From the NCBI GenBank assembly GCA_013398015.1, contig VZRR01011618.1:1-64000 (forward strand): a DNA stretch of 64,000 nt, in the 5' to 3' direction. Below, piece after piece: positions 9,001 to 17,229 of the stretch. The position numbers and the translations under genes were made by a program. The stretch is from Oreocharis arfaki (taxonomy: Eukaryota; Chordata; Aves; Passeriformes; Paramythiidae). Numbering within the stretch: the stretch's first letter is position 1; each line of letters opens with the position of its first letter. Under the pieces are notes generated by a model, which saw nothing but the letters and a program-made list of their open reading frames with translations, did no database searches and was not told the DNA's origin.

Positions 9001-11652
9001 GTCAGCTCAGAATGAGAGCAGAACAGTGGTGTTTGCTGGTGAAGCCGCGTGAGTGACTGGTTGTGCTCCACTCTGGTGGATAAGCAGAGACTCACTCCCC
9101 ATATCCATTAATTCAGCTCTTTTTGTAGTTATCACTGCTCCAAATTGAACATTTCTTACCATAAAGTCGATATATTTTAAATACAAGGAACTGCTATGGG
9201 AGGAAGATAAAGAGTTGCCAGTCTTTATAGACCTTATACTGAGGCTGTGGTTAAAGACATTGCGTAGCAATTGCAAGTGGCTCAGAGGTGCAGAGCTTAG
9301 TTCTTTAGAAAAAGTAGGTCCTTTTAACATTTTTCAGACTGAGAACCTGAATCTTTGAGTGCTGAGATCACCAATCACTCTGAAAATCTCAGATTGTTTC
9401 ACTCTAATGAAAGTAAATAATTAAATATTAAGATAGGATTAAAGAGGAAACCTTTAATGAACACGCTTTGTGGAGAAATTGCTGATAAAAGGGGGAAATA
9501 TACTATTGTTTTGTGATCATAGAATTGTAGGATGAACAGTCCTAAAAGCGACCCTAAAGATCATCTTTTCTTTCTTTCTCCTTTTTCTTTTTTCTCTCCT
9601 GTAGTTGTAAAGTGGGCTTTTCTGGGGAGGAATGCAAAGACAGTAAGTACAAGAATTTCTGGTTTTTAATTATGGTGTTGAAAACTACCTAGTAACGCTT
9701 AATCTGTCTGAGCTAACAGAAAAATAGCAGCCTTTAAGGGTGCCACCATTCTGCATTTATAGAAGGAAAATGTTAGGGGGAAAAAGAATGAAATTTCCCT
9801 GTTGCCTTATGTGCCTAGGGCATGAGAGGAGCCCATCTGACACCTAACTACATAATTTAGCATCAACACTAGCTTAAACAGCCCCTACACCCTCACAGTT
9901 GTTCCTACACCTCATCTATAACTGTGTGTAAAACCATTCAGTGCACAGCATTAGGAACTAGAGCCATCCAGAAGAGATGGTCTTAAATGCAGATCCTTAA
10001 CTTACATCTTTCTGTGTCCACAAAATGTTGCAAGCACCAGGAGCCTGGGAATGAATTACTTCCTTCCTCCCTTCCTCCTTTCCTTCCCCTTGTTTTTCAG
10101 TATTCACTGTGAGTTTTCAATCGATCAATTGACACATTTCTTGTCTGCTGGTTTTTTCCCCCCAGGTACTGAACTCATCCTTATAATAGTGGGCACAGTG
10201 TTCGGAGCCATTATCCTGAGTTTAGTGATAGCAGTGTCTGTTGTTTCAGTCAGGTAAGAATATTCCTTACAGTTGAATAGAAACTGCATTGCTGTGTGTT
10301 CATAAGAATATTCCTTACAGTTGAATAGAAACTGCATTGCTGTGTGTTCATAAAAAGGGTTTGGCACTAGGTATCCTATAAAATCTGCTGCATGCTTCAG
10401 GACGGGGCTGAGCATTCAAGATAAGGTGGGAGTGGACAACTCAGTAAGTTGGACTTAATAAGTAAGGCACACTGAATAGTCTTTTAAAATCTCCTTTGTT
10501 CTTTCATTTCCTCTGAAGAGCAAAACGCAAACAAAATCCAGAGAAGAAGAGCCTGATAAAGCCAGAATATTCCGACATGAATAGATCTGATGCTAGACCA
10601 AGCATGTTCCCCAGGGTCCAGACCACTTCTGGCCATACAAACCCAGGATACCAGCCAAACAACCCCTATGAGATGCGTTCCACAAATAGAGATAATTTTC
10701 CAGAGAGGGATTATGATGATTTGGTAAGTGTTTCACGTAGTCCTGTGGGAATGGAATTCCTGAACGGTGGCGTTGTGGGCTACAGACATTGTTGGAACCT
10801 AAGCTCCCCTCTTTACATCTTCCTTTGGTCTAGAAGGCCAAAGTGGTATAAAGGCACCCAAACAACTGTAGCTGCAGCTGAAAAAAATTGTCTTAATACA
10901 GAAATTTGCGTTAGTACAGAAATCAGCACTCATAAAGACCTTTCTAAAGGCCCAGCAGTCATCCTTGAGCCACAGGAGGGATATGTGAAAAGCAAGGGTT
11001 AAACCAAGAGCTTGGCTGCAGTGGTCTTCTGTGTCATCAGATATTTGTCTGCACTGACCAAACTCAGCCCTCAGCACAGGCATGCCTGCAAGTATCACAG
11101 GCTGCTACCACCTGAGCTTGTTTTAGGCTGCTGTAGAGTCAACAAGTGCTGCAGTGGCACCTCCCAGCTGCAGCCTCATGCAAGATTCACAGTCAGTTTA
11201 AGCTGGGACAGATGCCCAGGAGGCTGTGTCCTCCCACCTGGCTGCTGCTGCCTTGTTCACAGCAAGAGCCTCTGCAGCTGCTGCAGCATTGCAGAGGGGA
11301 AAGGTGTGAAGTGCCATGAATAATCTAGAACAGTTTTTGCACTGCTGTAGCCCAGGAGAGCCTGGTCAGCAGAGGTGTGTCATCACTTGGAAGGCATGTT
11401 CTAAAAAAATATGCCTGTTTTATCCTTGAATTCTGCAAGGGAGCCATGGAGGAAGCAGAGGCTTGAGATTAGCTCGGTTTGTGTTAGTAACACCAAGGTT
11501 GCAGGATCAATCCCTCTATGGGCCATCCATGAAGGTGTTGGACTTGATGATCCTTGTGACTCCTTATTTCTCTTCTTTTCTCATCTAAAAATCCTCTATA
11601 GTACGAAATATCACGGGAGCCTAGGGGCTTTAGGACGCCGAGCAGATATTGA
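1..11652 (+). CDS. MUC13: MUC13-like transmembrane mucin, 3' part of gene (spliced, 5' truncated by window)
   Basis: This is a cell-surface epithelial mucin. Such proteins form part of the apical glycocalyx and can signal through a short tail. Joining exons 1-15, 1507-1626, 2535-2641, 4269-4327, 5699-5844, 7158-7283, 8411-8522, 9605-9642, 10166-10253, 10519-10723 and 11602-11652 gives one open frame of about 354 residues with all splice phases matching. Domain order is Ser/Thr/Pro end, EGF-like, SEA, EGF-like, EGF-like, membrane helix, tail. That order, plus ITGB5 as the next gene on the same strand as in human, points to MUC13. There are many N-glycosylation sequons (NYT, NST, NVS, NLT, NVT, NET, NRT, NCS, NGT). 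The signal peptide and mucin repeats are outside the window. Other SEA/EGF mucins such as MUC3, MUC12 or MUC17 are less likely given the neighbour. The identity rests on domain order and synteny, not on an alignment. Confidence 0.85.
1507..1626 (+). CDS. MUC13: MUC13 exon: EGF-like module 1
   Basis: The exon has acceptor TTATTAG and donor GAG/GTGAGT, and is phase 1 at both ends, as is usual for EGF exons. It encodes about 40 residues with six cysteines in EGF spacing (CSEDPC, then C, CEC and a final C) and an N-Y-T sequon. It lies between the mucin region and the SEA domain. Confidence 0.85.
2535..2641 (+). CDS. MUC13: MUC13 exon: SEA domain, first part
   Basis: Acceptor TTCTAG, donor TTT/GTGAGT; phase 1 in and phase 0 out. 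The product starts with a beta-strand-like segment (FAVRAYYSDNLQ), then N-S-T and a helix (EYEEVFNNVSAF), which is the expected beginning of a SEA fold. Two N-glycosylation sequons are present. Confidence 0.8.
4269..4327 (+). CDS. MUC13: MUC13 exon: SEA domain, middle part
   Basis: A 59-base exon with acceptor TTTTCTAG and donor CA/GTAAGT; phase 0 in and phase 2 out. It encodes FQKAFENLTGYMQTVIAEI plus two bases of a Gln codon: a helix with an N-L-T sequon followed by the second SEA strand. An in-exon AG six bases downstream could serve as an alternative acceptor and would remove two residues. Confidence 0.75.
5699..5844 (+). CDS. MUC13: MUC13 exon: SEA domain, last part
   Basis: Acceptor CCTTTTCAG, donor AAAC/GTATGT; phase 2 in and phase 1 out. 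It encodes the third strand and last helix of the SEA domain (NVTATNLFTW, then ANETLIESALELAISDSS). The canonical self-cleavage motif G-S-V-V-V expected between the second and third strands is not present; the matching stretch reads QQSRNSAPLNV. Confidence 0.8.
7158..7283 (+). CDS. MUC13: MUC13 exon: EGF-like module 2
   Basis: Acceptor CTCTTTTAAAG, donor TCAA/GTAAGA; phase 1 at both ends. It encodes about 42 residues with six cysteines (HCDVYQC, ECQ, QCIC, RSC) and an N-R-T sequon, following the SEA domain directly. An in-frame ATG upstream at 7085 is intronic and was not used. Confidence 0.85.
8411..8522 (+). CDS. MUC13: MUC13 exon: EGF-like module 3, first part
   Basis: Acceptor GAAAATACAG, donor CC/GTGAGT; phase 1 in and phase 2 out. 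It encodes a cysteine-rich stretch (ICSGNC, KYC, KCKC, GTC) with sequons NCS and NGT. The module is completed by the next, 38-base exon. Confidence 0.8.
9515..9576 (-). mobile_element. CR1-like LINE 3' end remnant
   Basis: GATCATAGAATTGTAGGATG followed by GACCCTAAAGATCATCTT resembles the reverse complement of the avian CR1 3' end, where ATCATAGAAT and GGGACCTTAAAGATCATCT are typical. The element is therefore on the minus strand, 5'-truncated and diverged. It ends about 28 bases before the 38-base MUC13 exon. The call rests on remembered consensus features, not on a search. Confidence 0.6.
9605..9642 (+). CDS. MUC13: MUC13 micro-exon: EGF-like module 3, end
   Basis: A 38-base exon with acceptor CTCCTGTAG after a long pyrimidine tract and donor GACA/GTAAGT; phase 2 in and phase 1 out. 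It encodes P-C-K-V-G-F-S-G-E-E-C-K-D, giving the last two cysteines of the third EGF-like module with the usual G-F-x-G-x-x-C ending. It is easy to miss in automatic annotation. Confidence 0.8.
10166..10253 (+). CDS. MUC13: MUC13 exon: transmembrane helix
   Basis: Acceptor CCCCCCAG, donor CAG/GTAAGA; phase 1 in and phase 2 out. It encodes S-T-E followed by about 23 hydrophobic residues (LILIIVGTVFGAIILSLVIA and onward), a clear single-pass helix, ending S-V-R before the basic stop-transfer run in the next exon. Confidence 0.88.
10255..10350. repeat. Tandem duplication, 2 x 48 bases, at a MUC13 splice donor
   Basis: Two adjacent 48-base units starting at 10255 and 10303 look identical. The first begins inside the donor of the transmembrane exon. 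The second copy has CATAAGAA where the donor has GGTAAGAA, so the donor itself was not duplicated. Such perfect identity suggests a recent event or an assembly artefact. Confidence 0.9.
10519..10723 (+). CDS. MUC13: MUC13 exon: cytoplasmic tail
   Basis: Acceptor CCTCTGAAG, donor TTG/GTAAGT; phase 2 in and phase 0 out. It begins with the basic stop-transfer stretch AKRKQNPEKK and then encodes a tail with several tyrosines. YSDM and YDDL fit the YxxPhi endocytic sorting pattern, and NPGYQPNNPYEM could be phosphotyrosine docking sites. These functions are inferred from motifs only. Confidence 0.82.
11461..11563 (+). mobile_element. tRNA-Ile-derived SINE with CR1-like tail (TguSINE1 type)
   Basis: The left part matches a tRNA-Ile gene: TTAGCTCGGTT, then GTGTTAGTAACACCAAGGTT, a degenerate B box GGATCAATCCC at 11504-11514, then ATGGGCCA. 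Relative to the tRNA, about 11 bases of the D-arm region are missing. The right part, GTTGGACTTGATGATCCTTG, is a CR1-type 3' tail. This composite structure is that of passerine SINEs such as TguSINE1. The element is truncated and diverged and stops where the pyrimidine tract of the last MUC13 acceptor begins. Confidence 0.75.
11602..11652 (+). CDS. MUC13: MUC13 last coding exon and stop
   Basis: The acceptor CCTCTATAG at 11593-11601 opens a phase 0 exon of 16 codons plus TGA, encoding YEISREPRGFRTPSRY. The phase agrees with the preceding donor at 10724. A SINE lies about 40 bases upstream. I rate this below the other exons because the peptide is short and has no domain to confirm it. Confidence 0.7.
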   Translation, partial: YEISREPRGFRTPSRY

Positions 11653-11896
11653 GTGACCACAGCAGTAGAAGGATGGATAACCACCACAACACTGGGTCAC
11701 ACCAAAGAGTTTCACAGCCTCTCACCAATGCAGTTACTTCAGCAGAAGAGACAACAACGTCCTTAACCCCAGATTCTCTCAAGATTTTTTAGAGGAAGAC
11801 TCCTGCTTGAAAGAGATCATGGACAACTTTGAAATAAGGGAAAAATGTAAGAGAGTAGGGAGAAGAGGACTTCTTTTAAAAGAACTAATGTGCTCC

Positions 11897-11902
11897 AATA
11901 AA
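11897..11902 (+). terminator. Possible proximal polyadenylation signal AATAAA
   Basis: AATAAA lies 245 bases after the MUC13 stop. The downstream sequence is only weakly GT-rich, so it may be a minor site or unused. Confidence 0.35.
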
Positions 11903-12461
11903 TATTAGACTTCTTCAACGAGGCCAGTAGATTGGCAGGAGAGTGAGTGCAGAGAAGATAACAGGATTTTAACTCTGATGGGTTTCAGTTCTCCTGGAGG
12001 ATGGTCCAGGCAATATGTGTGATGCTGAAAAATGTCAGTACCCAGAACTTCACTTGGATTTGTGCTCACTCAATTTGAACTATGGCCTTGGGCAGATGAA
12101 AACTGTTTTTCATGGGAACCTGATCTGTTTCACTTTACTATATCAGATATAGGTTTTTTTCACCCTCCTCAACCCCCGAATATTTCCCATCTGAAAGCAT
12201 TCTGTTCAGATCTCTGCTGACATGTGTTGTGTGAGACAATGGCACTTGTCTGACCTTTTCCACAGCCTTCCTTCCCAATACCATGGCAAGATACAGTATC
12301 TTTTAACAAACACTGTCCTTCTTCATCTTGCAAAACTGCATTGGTTTTACATTTTTAGCTCCTGTGGAAAGTGTTAGCATTTTTTTTTCCTCTTGCAGTC
12401 TTTATGTTTGAATGATCATAAGCTTGATGTTTGGAGTTTTTTAAATTTCTTACTCATAGTC

Positions 12462-12467
12462 AATAAA
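12462..12467 (+). terminator. Likely polyadenylation signal AATAAA for MUC13
   Basis: AATAAA in an AT-rich stretch is followed by TCTGTCTG and, further on, by GAGTGTGC, which fits a cleavage site with a GT-rich downstream element. It is the best candidate for the main 3' end. Confidence 0.55.
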
Positions 12468-12655
12468 TCTGTCTGTAAAAGAATTTACATTTTACTGTAT
12501 TTTACTGAGTGTGCATTATCTGTTGACTGGCATTAACATTATGCTTCTATAAAATACGTATGTACATATATTTATAGGTTACAATCATTTAAAACATCAT
12601 TTAATTCTGTTGTATTTTATGTTTTGGTTTTTATATAAGCAGATTAAGTTTTCCT

Positions 12656-12661
12656 ATTAAA
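12656..12661 (+). terminator. Possible distal polyadenylation signal ATTAAA
   Basis: The ATTAAA variant is followed within about 30 bases by TTCTTGTGTTC, a T/GT-rich element. It could give a slightly longer 3' end. Confidence 0.35.
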
Positions 12662-12689
12662 CATTATTTTTTCTCAGTAACAAGGCTTT

Positions 12690-15600
12690 CTTGTGTTCAT
12701 CCCAGTGATTTAAGTGGGGTTTTTTTAAAACTCCAGAGACCATTTAATCTTAAAATTTGTGCAGCATTTAGACACAAGTGTACACAGACTAGTTGCATCA
12801 GCACCCAGCTTCACTCGGAAGTTCAGAAATGTTATTAAGTATTAACAAAGCTAAAATGTTTATTGTTGTGAGACTGGCACCAATATTCAGTGGTTGCTTT
12901 TGGTGGGAACTGGGTCATCAGTGCAGCTGGGTTTCCTTTGAAAATGCTGGACAAGCTGCTCGGTCTGATGGCAGCTGTTAATGGCCCAGATGAAAAAAAA
13001 AAGTGTCTTTCCGCTTAAATGACAAGTTTGGGGGTCAGTGGTAGAGAACACTGAATGTGGCTGCAGAGGTCACCAGGATGTCCATGCAGATGCTTGTTTC
13101 CAGTGCTCTCCGTGACCAAAACCAGCTCCCACTTGCCAGTTAAGTGATTGAAAGCTGGGAACTGAACAGTCCTGATCTTTCTCATGTGGCTTCTGTAGCA
13201 AAAGAAGGTAGACCCTGCTTTCTCAGAAGTAGCCTGGTGAGAAAAGGTGCCATTTTCTCCCTGTTGTTTTTCTGAGGTTTCGCTGTTTCTTCCTTTCAGT
13301 TCACTCCTGTCCCCTTTGCTGCTGTCACCTGGCTGCACAGCGTCTGCCATTGGCAGGGTCTGTAAGAGACCAGGTTCTGGTGGCCTCGGCCAACCTCACC
13401 ATCTGTGCGCATCTCAGCACGCTCAGCGTGGCTCCATGGCAGCAGGGCTAGCTGGATTTAACTAGTCATGATGCCTTGTTCGAAGGATGGGGAGGGATTT
13501 GGTCTTATTTTCTTGACTTTTCCTCTGAGAGTACTCACCCATAAGGAACAATGCAAGGCACGGTGGCTACACTTATCACAAGAGGCAGAGAGACCCATTC
13601 TTACTCCAGCTAGAAATGCCCTGCAAACTGGATGAGCTCCCCACCCCCAACAATTTAATGTGTGGCCCCCCATGCCTGCTGCCACCTCCTTTTTCTTTGA
13701 GCCCTGTGTGTCTCCACAACAACCCGGGTGAAGGAGATGCTCGCAGCTTCTAATCCTCCTGCTCAGTCCTTTCCTTTCCCCCTTTTCTCTGGCTTTTCAG
13801 CAGCAGGGAAAGGTTCTGCTGTCTGCAGCACTCTGTTTAACCCATGCAGACTCCATCTGGGGAAGTTTGCATGGGGTGAGACACTGGAAAATGGATAAAA
13901 TTAAGGCAGAAACTGGCCAAAAGCCATGAAGCTCAGCTTCATTCAGCTCACTGCTTTTGTGTGGATACTTCCTCCTCCCTATCTTTGTATGGCAGACTGA
14001 AACTTGGGCTTACATGGAGCTGAATAAAAAGGTTTTTCTATATGAACAGTAACATCTCACTGGAATGGCCATTGTGGTCTTTCACTGAGGTAAATTGTCT
14101 GGCTCCATGCATAAACATAAACATACTGTAAACAGTAACCTGCTACAGAGGCATGTGGAAAGGCTTTAAAATGTTATCTCCTATTCTTTTGCAAAGCAAT
14201 AGAGTTTGGAAATGCAGCTGAAGGCTGAACAAGAAATGAAACTTTAATGCAGTAAAACTTTATTGAGGGTATGATATGATATCCCAACATGTGCTATCAC
14301 TGGTCATAAAAGCGGCAAAAACAGTCAGGTGTTTGCATCATTTAACTGCAGAGGAATTGTCATTGCTCTAATTCAAAGCTAATTTCTGCAACTGCAACCA
14401 GTTCTCATTTAGCCTGTGCTAGGGAGGGGCCATCAGATACCACTGTGAGCCTGCTCCTTTTTAGCATTTCAAAGGCTGCTAGCGTTCTTTTATCTGGACT
14501 GGAATTCTGTACCGAAAGGGCAAACTCCCAGATATTCCACTTCTTTTTGTCTATTAGCAATGTGTGACTCTTCTGGGAAATGTGATCATGGAAAATAGCT
14601 CTTTGTCGTGTTTCACAACTGCTGCCTCTTGACTCATGCTTTGTTTCAGCTGCCCATCCTTCAAAATCCAAGTAGGCACAGGAAAGGCAGCTGAGTTGGC
14701 TCCTCACTGTCAGTGTGAGTGTGGACATGCCTGCAGGCAGCCTGAGAGGCTCCAGGGATCTGCCACAACTCATTTTGCATCCGGGGTTCTGCCATGCATC
14801 TTGTCCCTTGAGGTGCAGTGTGTCCTTGAGAAGCAGAGTGTCCTGCTGGCACGTGACCCGCAGAGGAGGTGGGAAGGTGCTGCCACTCAAGTCTGCCACT
14901 TACTTTTATCCTAGACCAAAAGTCACTCTGGAGTGGTAGTTGCTTGGCATGTCTGCACAGCATGTGCTAAGCAGTGCTAAAGGAATTGGGACGGAGGTTA
15001 GCCTGGTTATAACGCATACTTGCTTGGGAATATTGGGATAGCTTCAGTCATATGCCGTTCTCCATTTGTTAGGATACACCCAAGCACACTCAAGCAATGT
15101 GGGGTGGGAGGGGAGGGGCACCATCGGTGCTGGGGATGGCAGTGGGGTAAGAACCTGGGTCTGGGCAGCTGCCTTAGAGGAGCTGCACCTCAGGAATGTG
15201 ATAGGATGGCAGGGTAAGAATGGGTGAGGTGATCAGGCCTGCTGCTGTCAGCACTGCTTACACCTGAAACCAGCCTCAAAACTGAGCCCTAAACCTCTGC
15301 ATCCACACATTCCCCAGCAAAACCCAGCATCCAAACTTGCCCGTGAAAGCAGCACCTTTCAGGCCTGAAAGCAGGAAGCACTTTGCATTTTTTCTGGTTG
15401 CCTTTTGGAAGAAGCCACCCCTTGTTTCCTTTAGGAGACTGTTTTTACTGTCCTGCATGTGATGTGCCAAACTGGAGGCAAAATCAAGCAAAAGTGAACA
15501 ATGAAGGTAAGACACTATTGCAGACCAAGGGGCTTGACTTTTCACTTCTTGTGTACTCTGAGTTTGATGGCTGGCTGTTTTCAAGGTGAATGACAGCACT

Positions 15601-16160
15601 CCTTCCAACAGGAGAGACGGGGTAAGGGAAAAGGAGCCTCTCCTCTAGCAAGAAGTGTTCACCTCCTCGTTGGAATAGCTTCCCAACAGAAACCCCTGGT
15701 ATGGAGAGCCTTTAGGGAAACTCAAGTGAGGGTTGAAGGGATTCAGGCAGATGTCCTGGTGAACATGGCTGTTCCTAGCTGGCTTCAGGGAGACCACCCC
15801 AGCTTCATCCCAGGCTCAGGAGGGTGACTGGACCTTGGTACAAACGAGAGACAGAGGATCCTGATGGTAATTTGTGGTTCAGTAACCCACAATCTACAGC
15901 AAGGCAAGCGCAGCGCTGCCTCATCTGTCACTCCTGTGAGAGGAGGACTGTCATTTGTCAAGTTTGGCAACTGCAAAGTCATCAATTGCTATTTTATCCA
16001 AAATTCCCATCCTTCAGCCTCTTAGTTTTAGCCCAGTAATGCTGTCTTTCAAAGCCGTGCGCCTGGTGTTTGGCAGGGGGGATGGAGTAGCTTTGCTTAC
16101 TAAGGGTTCCCAGCAGGATTAAATTGACCTCTCCCAGGTTTTGGGGTGTGAGCTGAAAAC
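12690..16160. other. Intergenic DNA between MUC13 and ITGB5, left part
   Basis: No open frame here has domain content, splice context or a recognisable family signature on either strand. A G-rich run prone to form a G-quadruplex is at 15101-15118. The rest looks like ordinary unique intergenic sequence. Confidence 0.6.
15101..15118 (+). other. G-quadruplex-prone run
   Basis: GGGGTGGGAGGGGAGGGG has four G-runs of three or more separated by single bases, a pattern that favours a stable G-quadruplex. It lies in intergenic DNA, about 9 kb upstream of the ITGB5 CpG island, and no function is evident. Confidence 0.6.
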
Positions 16161-16319
16161 ACTCATTTTTATAGCAACTTGTCAAAAAAATCCCCAAACC
16201 CAACACTAAAAGCCCGAAATGGTCTAAGAACAAAGAAACCCATTAAACATGTCAGGTCACAATTAAACAGGAAAAAAACGGGGCTGAAAATAAGAATCTG
16301 TAAATGGCCTTGCCAAGGA

Positions 16320-17220
16320 TGCTCTAGCTGCTGATAAAAGGCTCTTTAAATATACCAAAGCCACAAAGGCAGCTAGGAAATTGGTGAGAGTGCTGACAAC
16401 AAGGGTACAAAAGTGGCAGATGGGGATGATGATGTAGCAGAGAAAGTCAGTGATAACTTTGTGGCTGCTTTTTCAGCTGAAGCTGTTGGGGAGCTTCCCC
16501 TGCCTGCCAGTCTGCAGTGGATCAGCTGAGAGAGCCAGAGCAATTGCAAGGAGAAAGGCAACACAGAGCAAAGAGCTAACAGGAGTAAAGGAAAAGTAAG
16601 TGAAGTAACTTTCACTGAGGTAAAAGGAGGGATGAGGTCAAATAGAAAAAGAAGTTGCTAACAAGTGACCGGGCCCAGGTGCTGATCCTGGGGACCCAAA
16701 GGAGCAGCACAGCCCAGTGGTGCAGGTGTGGGGGGCTGTGGTGCCCAGCTATGTTGCCAGGCACAGTCAGCACATGACACACACCCTGCAGACTCGCTGA
16801 GGTGCACTGAGCCATCACTGATAGGTTTCCAAAGCCCTTGACTCAGGGTGGCAGCCAGACACCCACCAGAATCTGGGGGAACACAGTGCTAAAGAAGGTC
16901 AGCGTAAAGCAGACAGAAAACCCTACAGGCACAGTTGGTGAACATGCTGTCACAGGACGGTATGGATGCTGTGTCTGCAGGTTCAAAAAGAGATTAGGCA
17001 AATTTAAGGATGCAAATGCATCCTTGAGAGATGTAGCCCCTAACAAAAGGATGAGAAAGTGGGGGTGCTGGAGGAAGGGGCTGTAGAAGAAGCTGGGGCC
17101 CCAGGACAGTCTGTCCTGTTGCACTCTCTGGAGCAGAGCCTGGGGCTGGATGGACATCCTGGACCAGAGGGACATTTCTCAGCTTCTGAATGCATTGACC
17201 TGCTTTATTCAACAGCAGCA
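16320..17220 (+). mobile_element. Possible old LINE remnant
   Basis: A short stretch near 16340-16380 reads LFKYTKATKAARKL. A shifted frame near 16415-16510 reads DGDDDVAEKVSDNFVAAFS. Together they recall the region after the endonuclease domain in CR1-type LINEs (FxYI...K...R, then a D/E-rich KAEvLnxxFasvF motif), broken by frameshifts and stops. The downstream stretch with GATTAGGCAAATTTAAGG could be part of the same element. The resemblance is weak and I could not test it. Confidence 0.28.
17006..17025. repeat. Short inverted repeat with an octamer motif at its centre
   Basis: AAGGATGCA and TGCATCCTT are perfect 9-base arms around AA. The centre contains ATGCAAAT (17010-17017), the consensus octamer of POU factors. 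This may be a chance palindrome. Confidence 0.6.
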
Positions 17221-17229
17221 TGGGCTGGA

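Larger units (their letters stand above)
16..11601 (+). other. MUC13 introns (ten, combined note)
   Basis: The introns are 16-1506, 1627-2534, 2642-4268, 4328-5698, 5845-7157, 7284-8410, 8523-9604, 9643-10165, 10254-10518 and 10724-11601. They are AT-rich and otherwise plain. Recognisable contents are a 14-base T run at 6824-6837, a CR1-like remnant near 9515-9576, a pyrimidine tract at 10059-10090, a 48-base tandem duplication at 10255-10350 and a SINE near 11461-11563. No other gene is supported on either strand. Confidence 0.7.
11653..12661 (+). other. MUC13: MUC13 3' untranslated region (approximate end)
   Basis: Noncoding, increasingly AT-rich sequence follows the stop. It carries three candidate polyadenylation signals, at 11897, 12462 and 12656. 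The true end depends on which is used, so the right boundary is an estimate. Confidence 0.6.

Noticed and set aside
14405..14963. Minus-strand frames of 100-164 codons in the intergenic region
   Set aside because: There are no domains, no splice or promoter context, and overlapping frames on both strands are equally long, as expected by chance.
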